Of a DNA stretch of 64,000 nucleotides, positions 1-8,502 are shown in pieces. A program made the position numbers and the translations under genes. The DNA lies in contig CAKVAX010000002.1 of assembly GCA_934725425.1 (NCBI GenBank), positions 62,001-126,000 of the forward strand, read 5' to 3'. Below the pieces are notes generated by a model. The model was not told the DNA's origin, searched no databases, and was given only the letters and a program-made list of their open reading frames with translations. How positions within the stretch are numbered: the first letter of the stretch is position 1; the number at the start of each line of letters is the position of its first letter. Origin of the DNA: an uncultured Eubacteriales bacterium. GTDB taxonomy: Bacteria; Bacillota; Clostridia; Oscillospirales; Acutalibacteraceae.

Positions 1-116
1 AAATTTGAGTAATTTTTCATTTTCCCGAACAAACATCCCGAGGAAATAAGCAGGGAAGCGGTTGCCAATATATTGGCAGAAAGACAAACAATCCTTTTTT
101 TTAATACTTCATTCAT
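1..116 (-). CDS. Partial secreted or lipoprotein-like protein (N-terminus only)
   Basis: Reading frame open from an ATG at 116 to the left edge of the window, so only 38 residues are visible. A GGAGG ribosome binding site lies about 10 bases upstream. The N-terminus is MNEVLKKRIVCLSANILATA followed by SLLISSGC: a short basic stretch, a hydrophobic core and a Cys in a lipobox-like position, as expected for a Sec signal peptide of a lipoprotein. The lipobox is imperfect (Ser at -3), so cleavage by signal peptidase II is only suggested. Nothing can be said about function. Confidence 0.5.
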   Translation of the reverse strand, partial: MNEVLKKRIVCLSANILATASLLISSGCLFGKMKNYSN

Positions 117-218
117 ATAGACATGTCCTCCAAATAATTGCATTTATTAATTTTTATTAAATCCATGTCTTGGATATTCAATATTTTGAAATTTTATTTT
201 AAAAATATTATTTAATAA

Positions 219-247
219 TTGACATAGATAGTGCGGTTTGATATAAT
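219..247 (+). promoter_or_regulatory. Sigma-A promoter of tRNA-Gln
   Basis: TTGACA at 219-224 and TATAAT at 242-247 with a 17-base spacer, 14 bases upstream of the tRNA-Gln gene. Both boxes match the consensus perfectly. Confidence 0.85.
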
Positions 248-261
248 GTCTGTATGAAGAT

Positions 262-335
262 TGCGGAATGGTGTAACGGTAGCACAGCAGACTCTGACTC
301 TGTTTGTGAGGGTTCGAATCCTTCTTCCGCAGCCA
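262..335 (+). tRNA. tRNA-Gln (anticodon CTG)
   Basis: Complete cloverleaf: acceptor TGCGGAA pairs with TTCCGCA, anticodon stem GCAGA/TCTGT closes loop CTCTGAC with anticodon CTG, T-loop TTCGAAT, encoded CCA end. It reads CAG codons. With GatCAB and no glutaminyl-tRNA synthetase in the window, Gln-tRNA may be made by transamidation of misacylated Glu-tRNA(Gln). Confidence 0.95.
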
Positions 336-368
336 TGTTTTCGATTGATACTGCAATAGGATTTGCAT

Positions 369-557
369 ATGAAAAGTAAAGAAACATTTTCTTTTATTTT
401 GGATGTTTTAGTGATCATTTTGTTATCTACAGAGTTGTTTAGAAACTTTGTAAATAATGGCATTTGGTTAACCGGAACCATATTAAGTTTTGGAGCCCTT
501 ATTTGCTGGATAGTTCGGATTTTTTGTCGTTTTCATCTTTGTAAGTATCATAGGTAA
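369..557 (+). CDS. Small membrane protein, unknown function
   Basis: 62 residues between tRNA-Gln and tRNA-Pro. The ATG at 369 is chosen because an ATAGGA ribosome binding site lies 8 bases upstream; an in-frame TTG at 363 is too close to it. Two hydrophobic segments (about residues 10-24 and 31-50) suggest two membrane passes with a basic, Cys-containing tail ending in CKYHR. No family is recognised. It may be co-transcribed with the tRNAs. It may also be a chance open frame: short length and lack of a known relative keep confidence moderate. Confidence 0.45.
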   Translation: MKSKETFSFILDVLVIILLSTELFRNFVNNGIWLTGTILSFGALICWIVRIFCRFHLCKYHR

Positions 558-572
558 ATATTTTAGTAATTA

Positions 573-649
573 CGAGGTGTAGCTCAGTTTGGTAGAGTGC
601 TACGTTCGGGACGTAGATGCCGCAGGTTCAAGTCCTGTCACCTCGACCA
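573..649 (+). tRNA. tRNA-Pro (anticodon CGG)
   Basis: Acceptor CGAGGTG pairs with CACCTCG, followed by A and CCA. Anticodon stem CTACG/CGTAG closes loop TTCGGGA with anticodon CGG; T-loop TTCAAGT. It reads CCG codons. It probably shares a transcript with the upstream tRNA-Gln. Confidence 0.95.
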
Positions 650-677
650 TATTTGTACTCAAATATTGATACAATTG

Positions 678-706
678 AAATCCCAGTAGTACTGGGATTT
701 CTTTAT
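678..706 (+). terminator. Terminator after tRNA-Pro
   Basis: Inverted repeat AAATCCCAGT/ACTGGGATTT followed by a short T-rich stretch, 29 bases after the tRNA-Pro CCA end. Confidence 0.65.
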
Positions 707-772
707 GTCTAGATGTAAATTTTGTGTTTAAATTTTCATATTATTGAGATTATTTATAGATTAGACACAAAA

Positions 773-806
773 AAAGTGAAACCTCTTCGTTTGAGGTTTC
801 ACTTTC
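773..806. terminator. Strong symmetrical hairpin, probable bidirectional terminator
   Basis: AAAGTGAAACCTC and GAGGTTTCACTTT form a 13-bp perfect stem with a 7-base loop. A-rich sequence precedes it, so it could end minus-strand transcripts as well. It separates the tRNA genes from the recombinase remnant. Confidence 0.6.
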
Positions 807-824
807 CTATAAATTTTCTTAAGG

Positions 825-845
825 GGGGTTGCATACTTTCGCACG
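825..845 (+). repeat. 21-bp direct repeat, copy 1
   Basis: GGGG followed by TTGCATACTTTCGCACG. The same 21 bases recur at 6823-6843 in the same orientation, and both copies are preceded by a similar AAATTTT-rich stretch. This copy abuts the truncated serine recombinase, so it may mark a recombination junction, an attachment site or the end of a mobile element. Confidence 0.75.
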
Positions 846-1275
846 GTTAAAATAGGTAGAGAGTGTGGCGGCTTTTATGGTTCAAAGTTGTGGCATTCTA
901 ATGACAAATATATAAAAGTCATATGGCACAAATTTAAAAACAAAAAGAAATGCAAAACTCCTCATTTGACTGAGGAGCAAATAAAAGAAGAATTTGTAAA
1001 AGTGTTTAATAAATTAATCAGCAATAAAGATGAAGTTATAAAAGATTGCAAAAACACAGTTTTAAGTCTCGTAAATACTGAATATATAGACAGCAAAATG
1101 GGAAGACAAAAAACAAGATTTAAAAGTTCGCAGAGATAAAATAAAGACATTTATTGAAATTTTAAAAAGTAATAACAAACTAATAGATGAATTTGACGAG
1201 AGGCTTTGGTACACATTAGTTCAAAAAGTAATAGTAAACACAGATAAGGAAATAGAGGTCAAATTCAAAAACTAA
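846..1275 (+). pseudogene. Serine site-specific recombinase, decayed C-terminal fragment
   Basis: The reading frame contains CGGFYGSKLWHSNDKY, CKTPHLTEEQIKEEF and LISNKDEVI, which I recognise as the zinc-ribbon and coiled-coil part of large serine recombinases (resolvase/recombinase/zinc-ribbon family of Tn4451-like elements). After about residue 83 (base 1139) the match continues in another frame with IKTFIEILKSNNKLIDEF and LWYTLVQKVIVN, the usual C-terminal end. The catalytic N-terminal domain is missing, the central coiled coil appears deleted and the frame is shifted, so this is a pseudogene. It begins right at the 21-bp repeat. Confidence 0.8.
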
Positions 1276-1300
1276 AATTAAATACGATATTTGTAAATAT

Positions 1301-1346
1301 AAAACGGATTATACTACAGAAAAACTGTGGCATAATCCGTTTTTTG
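1301..1346. terminator. Long hairpin terminator after the recombinase remnant
   Basis: AAAACGGATTATACTACAG pairs with CTGTGGCATAATCCGTTTT around an AAAAA loop, followed by Ts on the plus strand. It lies just beyond the stop codon of the convergent LRR gene and may serve both directions. Confidence 0.75.
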
Positions 1347-1357
1347 ATTTTTATAGT

Positions 1358-1963
1358 TTACAAACCTACCCAGCTTAAAATTGATGAAAAAATAGAGTAG
1401 TGTTCGTGATATGATTTTTTATCTGTTTTTTCTTTGGAAATAATCACCCCTGGGCTACCACTGAATATATTTTTTTCAGTTGTTACATGGAACGGTATTT
1501 TCATACTAAGATTTGGACAATTTTGAAATGATCCTGAATCAATAAAATTTAACTGTTCTGGTAAATCTACAAACTTCAAATTTCGACAATTATTAAGAGT
1601 TCCTCTTTTTATAACCTTCAAATTTTTAGGAAATCTGAAATATTCTACATTAGTCAATTCTTGGAAAATATCCGCTAAAAAATCCGATTTTAATACACTG
1701 TTCGATAAATCCAAGGTTTTACATCTTTCAGACATTGACTTGATAACCACAAGATCAAAATAGCTCATTTCGCCACTAACTACAATTTGGTTATACTTTT
1801 TATCCCCCTCCAAAATCAATTGCGACATTTCTCCCTCATGATTGCTTTGGATATTTAAAGTATCATTTAAAATTTCAAACTTTGGTATTGCATAACAATC
1901 ACTACAAAAACTCACTAAACATGCGACTAAACAAACAAAAATACAATTTACTTTTTTAACCAA
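1358..1963 (-). CDS. Secreted leucine-rich-repeat (BspA-like) protein
   Basis: 201 residues starting at a TTG, chosen because GGAG lies 8 bases upstream. An N-terminal signal peptide (residues about 5-25, ending near CYA) predicts export. The middle shows repeats of the LRR_5/BspA type, e.g. LTNVEYFRFPKNLKVIKRG and CRNLKFVDLPEQLNFIDSG, which form short extracellular solenoids in surface proteins. There is no visible cell-wall anchor. It is the last gene behind the AAA+ ATPase and DUF4157 genes on the same strand (113-base gap), so it may belong to that accessory module. Function beyond likely surface recognition is not known. Confidence 0.65.
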   Translation of the reverse strand: MVKKVNCIFVCLVACLVSFCSDCYAIPKFEILNDTLNIQSNHEGEMSQLILEGDKKYNQIVVSGEMSYFDLVVIKSMSERCKTLDLSNSVLKSDFLADIFQELTNVEYFRFPKNLKVIKRGTLNNCRNLKFVDLPEQLNFIDSGSFQNCPNLSMKIPFHVTTEKNIFSGSPGVIISKEKTDKKSYHEHYSIFSSILSWVGL

Positions 1964-2076
1964 GATACCATCTCCGTTTAATTATTACTATATTTATTTT
2001 ATCATAAATCTGAAAAATTATCAAGCAAAATTAGTCACATTTAAAAAATCTCGAATTAAACAGACGTTTTTTTGAT

Positions 2077-4587
2077 CTACATATAAGTCATTCTATCAAC
2101 CTCATTTGAAAATTTTTCCTTCATAAGATTTTTCAAACCATCATTTCCAACACTAGAACCATTTGAATACACTATTTGACCTATTTCTTGATCATTTTCG
2201 ATATTACCTAAATATATTTTCCCATTCATATCAACATACATTGCAATGATTGTACCATTATCAAATTCTGTTTTTATTGCATTAAAAAATTTACTTTCAT
2301 CCAAATTAATTTTTAAATTATTGTTTCCAGCAAATATATATCCGCCTTGATTATCACGCAATTTTTTACTAATTTCACTTTTAATCCAATTTATATTGCC
2401 CGTTTTATCACTTTCCTGACTTATCATGTACCCATGTAAATACTTTGATAGGTCTCCTGTTTTAATTGGTACTATACGAACTTTATCGACAGTGTTCAAT
2501 ACACTTGTATAGTAATTTAAAAAAGTGTCTTTTCGATTTTTTATTTTTCCTAACATGATATTATATCCATCTTTGAATTGTTTATAATACTTTGATTCTT
2601 TATCCTTGAATAACCCGCCAGATCTTTGTTCTTCATTTTCAATTTTGAAACTGGAATTTGTAAATCGCCCTTCATATACGTCCTCTTTTAAAGCATCAGA
2701 TTCCAACCCCGAATCTGCATATTTAAAAAAATCAACTTCTGCATCCGTAATAAAAGGCAAATTGTTAAAACCAGGCATTATGTTATCTTTATGTAAATCA
2801 ATAACCGCCATAGCATCCGTAATTACTTTTAGCATACCTGCACGAAAAAAATATTTCTCAGCTTCTCTTTGAGTCATACTTTCTTTTTTTATAATAAATT
2901 CTTCTATGTGATGTTTCACATCAATATTCATAGTTGCAAATGCATCTTCATCGGCTATTATAGTGTCTTTTAAGGCTTCTTCTTTTTTAAATAAATTATT
3001 TATACTATTAAAAATACCTTTTTTTCCAACGACTGCAGTATCTGCACTTAAATCGTGCGGCTTATAAACCTTAGCAATATTGCCAGCTTTCTTCCTAGGA
3101 TCTGTTTCACTCCCTTCTTGGCTGTATTTGTTTACTAAAAATAATGCATGCTGACCCTTGTAATGTGGATCTGACCCAGTGGAACGTATAAAGTATTTGT
3201 CTTTAAATGATCTTTCATCGCTATCCTTTTTGTCTGCAACCTCCTCTATATATGATGTCATAAGCTCTAATCTCTTAACAAAATAACCTGCTAACACTTT
3301 TATCTGATCATCACTATATATTTTATTATTATCAGGGTTTTGCAATAACAATCTAAGACTGGTAGTAACGGAATTAACACTTGCACCTTCGAGGACAGAT
3401 TTAATCCCTTCAGCATCACAATATGTCTTTAATTTTAAAATGTAATTCTTTACTTTTTGACATTGTTCCGACGTTAACCACGACATAATTGTATGCAGAG
3501 TAACAGATGAATTTGTGTCCGTTGGAAATATTTTTTCTGTACTAAGCATATCCATTATTTCGGTAATTCGTTTATTTTCTTGCGCCTTGTCTTTGGGACA
3601 GTCCTGTCTTGTACTTTCTTTCAGCCTGGAATATAGTTCATATTCTATTTGATTTTGAATTTGCTGTGATTTTATCTTTTCTAATACTTCTATAATACAC
3701 GTTTGCACATAATCCTTAGACCAATCTGGTGGACGTACAAACCAATCAAACCACATCATCCAACTGGATTCATTTATCCTATATTGGTCTATAATATTGT
3801 CTAACTCCTGGGCTATCAATACATGAGGTATTTTAAGTTCCAAAGCCTCTTCTAATATTTTTTTACGTAAATCTTCATCGCTAATAGGCGCAAATTGTAC
3901 TATATTTTTGGTTTCAGTATTAGTGGATTCATTAGAGATAATTTCAGGAATGTGGTCTTCAATATGCGTTGCAATTTCATCTGCTTCTTGTTCAAGTTTT
4001 GGATCAAGATTTACCCGCTGCTCTCCGATTTTGGTTGTAGCAGGTATTTTTTCTTTCTTTTGCTGAATAACATGACCAAGTTCATGTTTAAGCGTTTCTT
4101 CTCCTTCGCCTGGTGCTAGATATACTTCTGCATTCTTAGTAAAAGCTTTTACGCCCAGTTTTTCAGGTTCAGGTGAATCATAGTGTACTTCCGGTACTGA
4201 AAGTCCCTTTTCTTTTTTTGCATACTCCAATGCCTCGGATATACCACCCGGAAATTTTTTAATAAGTTCTCTGTAGGGCATTTTTACTATCCAATCAGGC
4301 ATTTCATCATTAAGCGATTGCTCACTTGCTTCCTCTTCAGAATCTTTTTTATCTTTATCTGATCGATAAAATTGCTCATATTGTACGTCTATCGCTTCAT
4401 ATACATGCTTCATATATTCAGAAGGCTCATAATATGGATTTTCAATTATTTCTCCACCTATAAAAAAGAAACTCCTATTCTTAATATCAGAAATATTCAA
4501 ACTACTTAGATCTTTAACTATGTCCCCAGAGTGATCAATTTCCTCGGGTTTTTCTTCCTTTTCCACGTAACAATAAACTTTCCTCAC
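2077..4587 (-). CDS. DUF4157 metalloprotease-like protein with a LanM-type kinase-fold domain
   Basis: 836 residues, GTG start preceded by an AGGT site. Residues about 140-205 look like DUF4157, a domain frequent in cargo of extracellular contractile injection systems (eCIS): zinc motif HELGH at 168-172 followed by LEQEADE near 198-204. Residues about 470-625 resemble the dehydratase (DUF4135) domain of class II lanthipeptide synthetases, which has a kinase-like fold. VYKPHDLSAD gives Lys509, AVIDLHKDN gives Asp597, His599 and Asn602, and TDAEVDF gives Asp615 and Glu617, the LanM DxHxxN...DxE pattern with near-identical spacing. There is no LanC-like cyclase domain and no signal peptide. The AAA+ gene ends 43 bases upstream, so the two are probably co-transcribed. 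Domain assignments rest on motif recognition; the combined function (toxin, modifying enzyme or both) is inferred. Confidence 0.7.
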   Translation of the reverse strand: MRKVYCYVEKEEKPEEIDHSGDIVKDLSSLNISDIKNRSFFFIGGEIIENPYYEPSEYMKHVYEAIDVQYEQFYRSDKDKKDSEEEASEQSLNDEMPDWIVKMPYRELIKKFPGGISEALEYAKKEKGLSVPEVHYDSPEPEKLGVKAFTKNAEVYLAPGEGEETLKHELGHVIQQKKEKIPATTKIGEQRVNLDPKLEQEADEIATHIEDHIPEIISNESTNTETKNIVQFAPISDEDLRKKILEEALELKIPHVLIAQELDNIIDQYRINESSWMMWFDWFVRPPDWSKDYVQTCIIEVLEKIKSQQIQNQIEYELYSRLKESTRQDCPKDKAQENKRITEIMDMLSTEKIFPTDTNSSVTLHTIMSWLTSEQCQKVKNYILKLKTYCDAEGIKSVLEGASVNSVTTSLRLLLQNPDNNKIYSDDQIKVLAGYFVKRLELMTSYIEEVADKKDSDERSFKDKYFIRSTGSDPHYKGQHALFLVNKYSQEGSETDPRKKAGNIAKVYKPHDLSADTAVVGKKGIFNSINNLFKKEEALKDTIIADEDAFATMNIDVKHHIEEFIIKKESMTQREAEKYFFRAGMLKVITDAMAVIDLHKDNIMPGFNNLPFITDAEVDFFKYADSGLESDALKEDVYEGRFTNSSFKIENEEQRSGGLFKDKESKYYKQFKDGYNIMLGKIKNRKDTFLNYYTSVLNTVDKVRIVPIKTGDLSKYLHGYMISQESDKTGNINWIKSEISKKLRDNQGGYIFAGNNNLKINLDESKFFNAIKTEFDNGTIIAMYVDMNGKIYLGNIENDQEIGQIVYSNGSSVGNDGLKNLMKEKFSNEVDRMTYM

Positions 4588-4630
4588 ATTATTACCTGCC
4601 TAACTTTTGAATTTGTGAAAAATACTATTT

Positions 4631-6313
4631 TTATTTAAATATTTCATCTACAAAAGTATGATATTCATATCCAAAATCATCTTTACGTTTTTTAAGTCCT
4701 GTTTTTAGAGCTTTCAAAATATGTTTAAAATAAAGCTTATCACTTTTTTCTTTGCACGCTAAAAATGCTGCTGTAGTAACAGTTTTACGAACATCCGAAC
4801 CTGTAACGTTAAAGTGTGTCGTTAAATAGTCATAATCAATATCATCTGCTAAAGGTATTTTTCCGTTGTTAAGAAATTTTTTCCAAAGGCCTTTTATTAG
4901 TTCATAGTTTTCTGAGTATTCATCCGTACCTTTTACACCAAGATAAGGTTTTGAAAAAGATATTTTAAAAGTAATTCGCCTATTAAATGCTTCATCTATA
5001 TTTTGATCTTTGTTAGTCGTCAAAATTGTTATTCCATCATGATCTTCAAGTTGCTGAAGTAAGAATGAAACTTCTATATTGGCATTTCTGTCGTGCGAAT
5101 CTTTGATATCAGTTCTTTTTGAAAATAAAGAATCAGCTTCATCAAAAAGTAAGATTACATTACTTTTACGTGCTTCTTCAAAAATTTCTCTTAAATTCTT
5201 TTCAGTTTCACCTATGTACTTTGAAACAACTCTTGCGGTATCAACTTTGTAAAGATCCATTCCAAGCTCGCTTGCAATTACTTGCGCCGCCATGGTTTTT
5301 CCGGTACCTGGGCTGCCATAGAATATCATGCTAAGGCCATGACCATACGAATGCTTATCACCAAGTCCCCAAGCATCATAAACTTTATATTTATATTTCA
5401 CACGCTCACAAGCGTTTTGGAGCTCTAGCTTAGTCTTTTTATCTATTACCATATCATCCCACGTATACTTTTTAGTGATTAACTTTGCCTTCTCACCAAG
5501 AGTACTAATGACTTGACTGTAAGCACATTTTTGAAATTGTTCTTTTGAAAGTTTCTTTTCGCCATTTTTTAAATATTCTTTTTTCGCAAACCTAATAGTT
5601 CCTTCAATCTGTTTTGGAGTAAAAGAAAATTTGCTCGCTATTTCTTCAGGTTTTTCGTCAGTCATATTCTTAATTGTCGGTATAAACTTTTTCCACATTT
5701 TAAAATTTTCTTCACTACTTAAATCAGGAATATTTTCACTAAACCAAAAATACTTTTCTTCGAATTCTTTGTCGTTTATATTGTTGTCTGATAATATAAA
5801 TACCATACTAAAATACTGCTTTACTATTTCTACTACTGCAAAAGCATCTTTTTTATTTTCATATCCTTTGTCAAAAAATATCTGAAAATTATCTAAACAC
5901 AAGATATCCTCAGAGCTTTTATTTTTTCTGATAATATCGTAAAAAGTATTACTCCAATTTTTAGAATAATTATCCCTAAGTACCTTTAAATCAATCATTA
6001 TCAATTTTCTTTTAAGTAAGTTAGTTACTCTCTTTACTAATGTATTCTTGCCAATCCCCGCTTGTCCGTACATATGATAAAAAATTACCTCTCCTGTAAA
6101 TTTTTCTGCTCTTGTTACCGTATCGGCAATTTTAGCGGTTATATTTTCACGAATTATTAAAGGCTTTTTACTCAAAGCCTTAGCGTCATACATTTTTACA
6201 CCTTCAGTGGTTTCTTTGTCTTTAAACTTGAGTAAAATGTTTTGAAAAAAATTATCATTATCCCAAATGCCGTCTATTCCCAATTGGGATTGCTTTATTT
6301 CATTTTTCTTCAA
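4631..6313 (-). CDS. AAA+ ATPase with two ATPase modules, eCIS-type
   Basis: 560 residues. AGGAG directly abuts the ATG at 6322, leaving no spacing, so the TTG at 6313 (9 bases away) is the better start. The C-terminal module has Walker A GSPGTGKT (about residue 335), Walker B ILLFDEADSLF, sensor 1 TILTTNKD and an arginine-containing NRRI segment, as in the CDC48/spastin-like ATPases found in eCIS loci (Afp15-type). An N-terminal module has a weaker Walker A, GQAGIGKNT (about residue 86), and ILCLDNF, suggesting a degenerate first AAA domain. It is followed by the DUF4157 gene. No sheath, tube or baseplate genes are visible in this window, so a role in assembling or loading an injection system is inferred only from family and neighbour. 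Confidence 0.75.
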   Translation of the reverse strand: MKKNEIKQSQLGIDGIWDNDNFFQNILLKFKDKETTEGVKMYDAKALSKKPLIIRENITAKIADTVTRAEKFTGEVIFYHMYGQAGIGKNTLVKRVTNLLKRKLIMIDLKVLRDNYSKNWSNTFYDIIRKNKSSEDILCLDNFQIFFDKGYENKKDAFAVVEIVKQYFSMVFILSDNNINDKEFEEKYFWFSENIPDLSSEENFKMWKKFIPTIKNMTDEKPEEIASKFSFTPKQIEGTIRFAKKEYLKNGEKKLSKEQFQKCAYSQVISTLGEKAKLITKKYTWDDMVIDKKTKLELQNACERVKYKYKVYDAWGLGDKHSYGHGLSMIFYGSPGTGKTMAAQVIASELGMDLYKVDTARVVSKYIGETEKNLREIFEEARKSNVILLFDEADSLFSKRTDIKDSHDRNANIEVSFLLQQLEDHDGITILTTNKDQNIDEAFNRRITFKISFSKPYLGVKGTDEYSENYELIKGLWKKFLNNGKIPLADDIDYDYLTTHFNVTGSDVRKTVTTAAFLACKEKSDKLYFKHILKALKTGLKKRKDDFGYEYHTFVDEIFK

Positions 6314-6822
6314 TTTTAACATCTCCTAGAAGCAATAAATTAAGTTTATATCTAATTATTAGTATATCATATCAAAATATATTTTTCGACATTTTATTTT
6401 TTGAATATTTTTGATAAAATTATGAAAATGAATTTTATATTTCTAAAGAGACATTAAAACAACAAATTTTGTCTTGAATTTTCCATAAAATTTTCTAATA
6501 GCACACATTTCATCCACCTATGCAGCAACTAATATAAATCTGCTCACCAAGTTCACCAAAAGCTGCACGATCAGCGTAAGAGAGGGAGGTCCGCTCTCCA
6601 ATTTTTTATCTTTTTCGTTATTTAATTTATGATAAGCACTGCCGAACTTCTTAACGTTTTTATGAATTTTATCCCTCAAAATTACAGTATTAACCGCTAG
6701 AACTCCTCCATAGAAAATGAAAACTCAAGCGTGGTGTTAGTACTATACGTAAGAAAAAACGATGTTGTGGTATAATCATCCAATTCGAAAGAAATGGGGG
6801 AGTAAACTTGAAATTTTTACTA
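6314..6822. other. Non-coding region with a probable gene remnant and an orphan gene start
   Basis: About 500 bases between the AAA+ start and repeat copy 2. On the minus strand an open stretch (about 6530-6720, no good start) encodes NVKKFGSAYHKLNNE and a hydrophobic segment; it may be a remnant but no family is recognised. On the plus strand TATAAT at 6771-6776, GGGGGAG at 6796 and a TTG at 6809 look like the start of a gene, but the frame stops after 13 codons within and just past the repeat. This fits a gene truncated by recombination. Confidence 0.35.
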
Positions 6823-6843
6823 GGGGTTGCATACTTTCGCACG
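6823..6843 (+). repeat. 21-bp direct repeat, copy 2
   Basis: Exact second copy of GGGG plus TTGCATACTTTCGCACG found at 825-845, same orientation, 6.0 kb apart. It lies in an orphan gene start. The pair encloses the recombinase remnant, LRR, DUF4157 and AAA+ genes. Confidence 0.75.
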
Positions 6844-6900
6844 CTTTAAAAAATAAAATTATCCGTGCGTTTGTATTAATACCTAAGTGCTTGGACATAT

Positions 6901-6942
6901 TGAGTGTTCATAACATATTTGAGTTATGAACGCTCATTTTTT
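6901..6942 (+). terminator. Intrinsic terminator beyond repeat copy 2
   Basis: GAGTGTTCATAAC pairs with GTTATGAACGCTC around an 8-base loop, followed by ATTTTTTAT on the plus strand. No intact plus-strand gene precedes it, which supports loss of a gene here. Confidence 0.7.
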
Positions 6943-7024
6943 ATATCTCTTTTATCACACCGGGATATAACTTCACGACCGACGCCCTGCCGTGTTTTGG
7001 CAAAACTGAAGTTTTAATCGTTCT

Positions 7025-8134
7025 TTAGTCTTTGCTGTTTATTATTCTCCAGCGTGTTTTTTCCAGTTCGCTATATTTATCCATAATACACATCAGTTTA
7101 TATACATTATGCCCCGAAGATAATATATCAAAATTATCAATAGCTTTATTTATATTCAAATCTTTTATAGAACCTTGGTCAATCCATTCATATATACAAT
7201 CCAATATGGATATAAAAAAGCAAGTTAAATCAGCCAGTTGATTTATTTTCCATGGTTCTCCGAAAAAAATCTCAAATTTTTTTTCTTGAATTTTTAATTG
7301 CACTTTTTTTTCGTCACAATTCAAAATCATTCTCAAGAGGCTTTTATAACCCTTGATGCATAAAATAAACAGTTCTTTAGGAGATTTTCTAAAAATTCCG
7401 GAATGCTTTTCTTCTACAGAAATATCAAAATAATCTAAAACATCTTTCGAAAAGTAATAACGCAGTTTACTTTCATTAATTATTTTATGAAGTGCATTAA
7501 GCCGCCCCTCGAGCGTGGATTCAAAGTATCCGAAAATTGGCAACAATGTCCTAAGTATATTTAGAAAAGACGAGTTTAAAAAGTAGCAAAACCATTTGTA
7601 ATCAATATTTGATGTGCTGTCAAAATTAAAAAACCAATTTTTAGATTCTAAAACGAGTATTTTTAAAGCTTTGACAATTTCAATATTTTGAATTTTAGAA
7701 TTATAATTATTAATATCTACTTTCTTGATAAGTGTCAAAAGATTATCACCTTTAATAATTTTACCGTTATTTTTTAGCTCAAATGTTGAAATTCTGCAAT
7801 CTAAATTTTCAAAATATTCTTTTGAAACAGGATAAACATCCACAAAAGGTATATTCTTTAAGCAAGAAACGGTTTTTAAAAAATCAGATGATTTTTTCAT
7901 TAGGCTTTTGCGAAAGGATTTGCTGTATTCATTTTCCTTATCTGTTGGAATGACTATAAATTCCATATCACTTAAAAAATCATATTTGCCATCTTTTTCT
8001 AAATAAGACAGACCGCTTACCGCCGTACTTCCATAAACTATTATATTTGAACAGCACTCATCATAAATAGAAATAAGGCCTTCTAAGATTTTATTTATTT
8101 CGTCCGGATAGCTTAGATTTAATTTTGAAAACAT
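7025..8134 (-). CDS. Nucleotidyltransferase-fold protein
   Basis: 369 residues from the ATG at 8134; this start has AAAGGAG 8 bases upstream, while an upstream in-frame ATG at 8188 has none. The N-terminal third has the pol-beta nucleotidyltransferase signature: IIVYGSTAVSGLSYLE followed by DFLSDMEFIV, i.e. GS...DxE with metal-binding acidic residues, and a later FVDVYP supplying a third Asp. The rest is helical and resembles the substrate-binding part of aminoglycoside nucleotidyltransferase-like proteins, but the substrate (antibiotic, tRNA, protein or other) is not evident. It stands alone on the minus strand next to repeat copy 2. Confidence 0.6.
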   Translation of the reverse strand: MFSKLNLSYPDEINKILEGLISIYDECCSNIIVYGSTAVSGLSYLEKDGKYDFLSDMEFIVIPTDKENEYSKSFRKSLMKKSSDFLKTVSCLKNIPFVDVYPVSKEYFENLDCRISTFELKNNGKIIKGDNLLTLIKKVDINNYNSKIQNIEIVKALKILVLESKNWFFNFDSTSNIDYKWFCYFLNSSFLNILRTLLPIFGYFESTLEGRLNALHKIINESKLRYYFSKDVLDYFDISVEEKHSGIFRKSPKELFILCIKGYKSLLRMILNCDEKKVQLKIQEKKFEIFFGEPWKINQLADLTCFFISILDCIYEWIDQGSIKDLNINKAIDNFDILSSGHNVYKLMCIMDKYSELEKTRWRIINSKD

Positions 8135-8502
8135 AAACCAAATCTCCTTTATTATAAATCGATTTTTAAATTCTTTCTTAGTGGGCATAGAGGATCAATA
8201 CCGCTCAAGTTTCTCATTTCTATATAAAAAATGAGAGGAATAAATCCTTTCATTTTTATTAATTATTTTTGATTTTTATGGGTATTAAAAAACATATGTA
8301 ACTACCCATTTAAAGTTTTTCAGTTCAAAGGTAATGATTTTAGGAAAGTGTAAATTTAATTTCATGTTACAACACTAGATTCAATAGCTGGTATAATAGC
8401 TGTTAAATCTATAACATAAGTGACGATGATAAATCTTATTTAGGTAGTAATTTAGTTGAGATAATAAGTGAAAAATTACTTTCTGCCTCGGATTTATTGT
8501 TA
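8135..8502. other. Intergenic region without a recognisable gene
   Basis: 368 AT-rich bases between two minus-strand genes. It holds the ribosome binding site of the nucleotidyltransferase gene and a small hairpin (TCTCATTT/AAATGAGA, 8212-8236) without a clear U-run. A short open stretch on the plus strand (about 8425-8523) has no start signal and runs into the next gene antisense. I see nothing else. Confidence 0.4.

Noticed and set aside
147..481. Minus-strand open frames over the tRNA-Gln region
   Set aside because: They run antisense across tRNA-Gln and the small membrane protein, have no ribosome binding site and no recognisable protein character.
2077..4587. Annotating the LanM-like protein as a lanthipeptide synthetase
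   Set aside because: No LanC-type cyclase domain, no LanT transporter and no precursor peptide gene nearby; only the kinase-fold motif set is supported.
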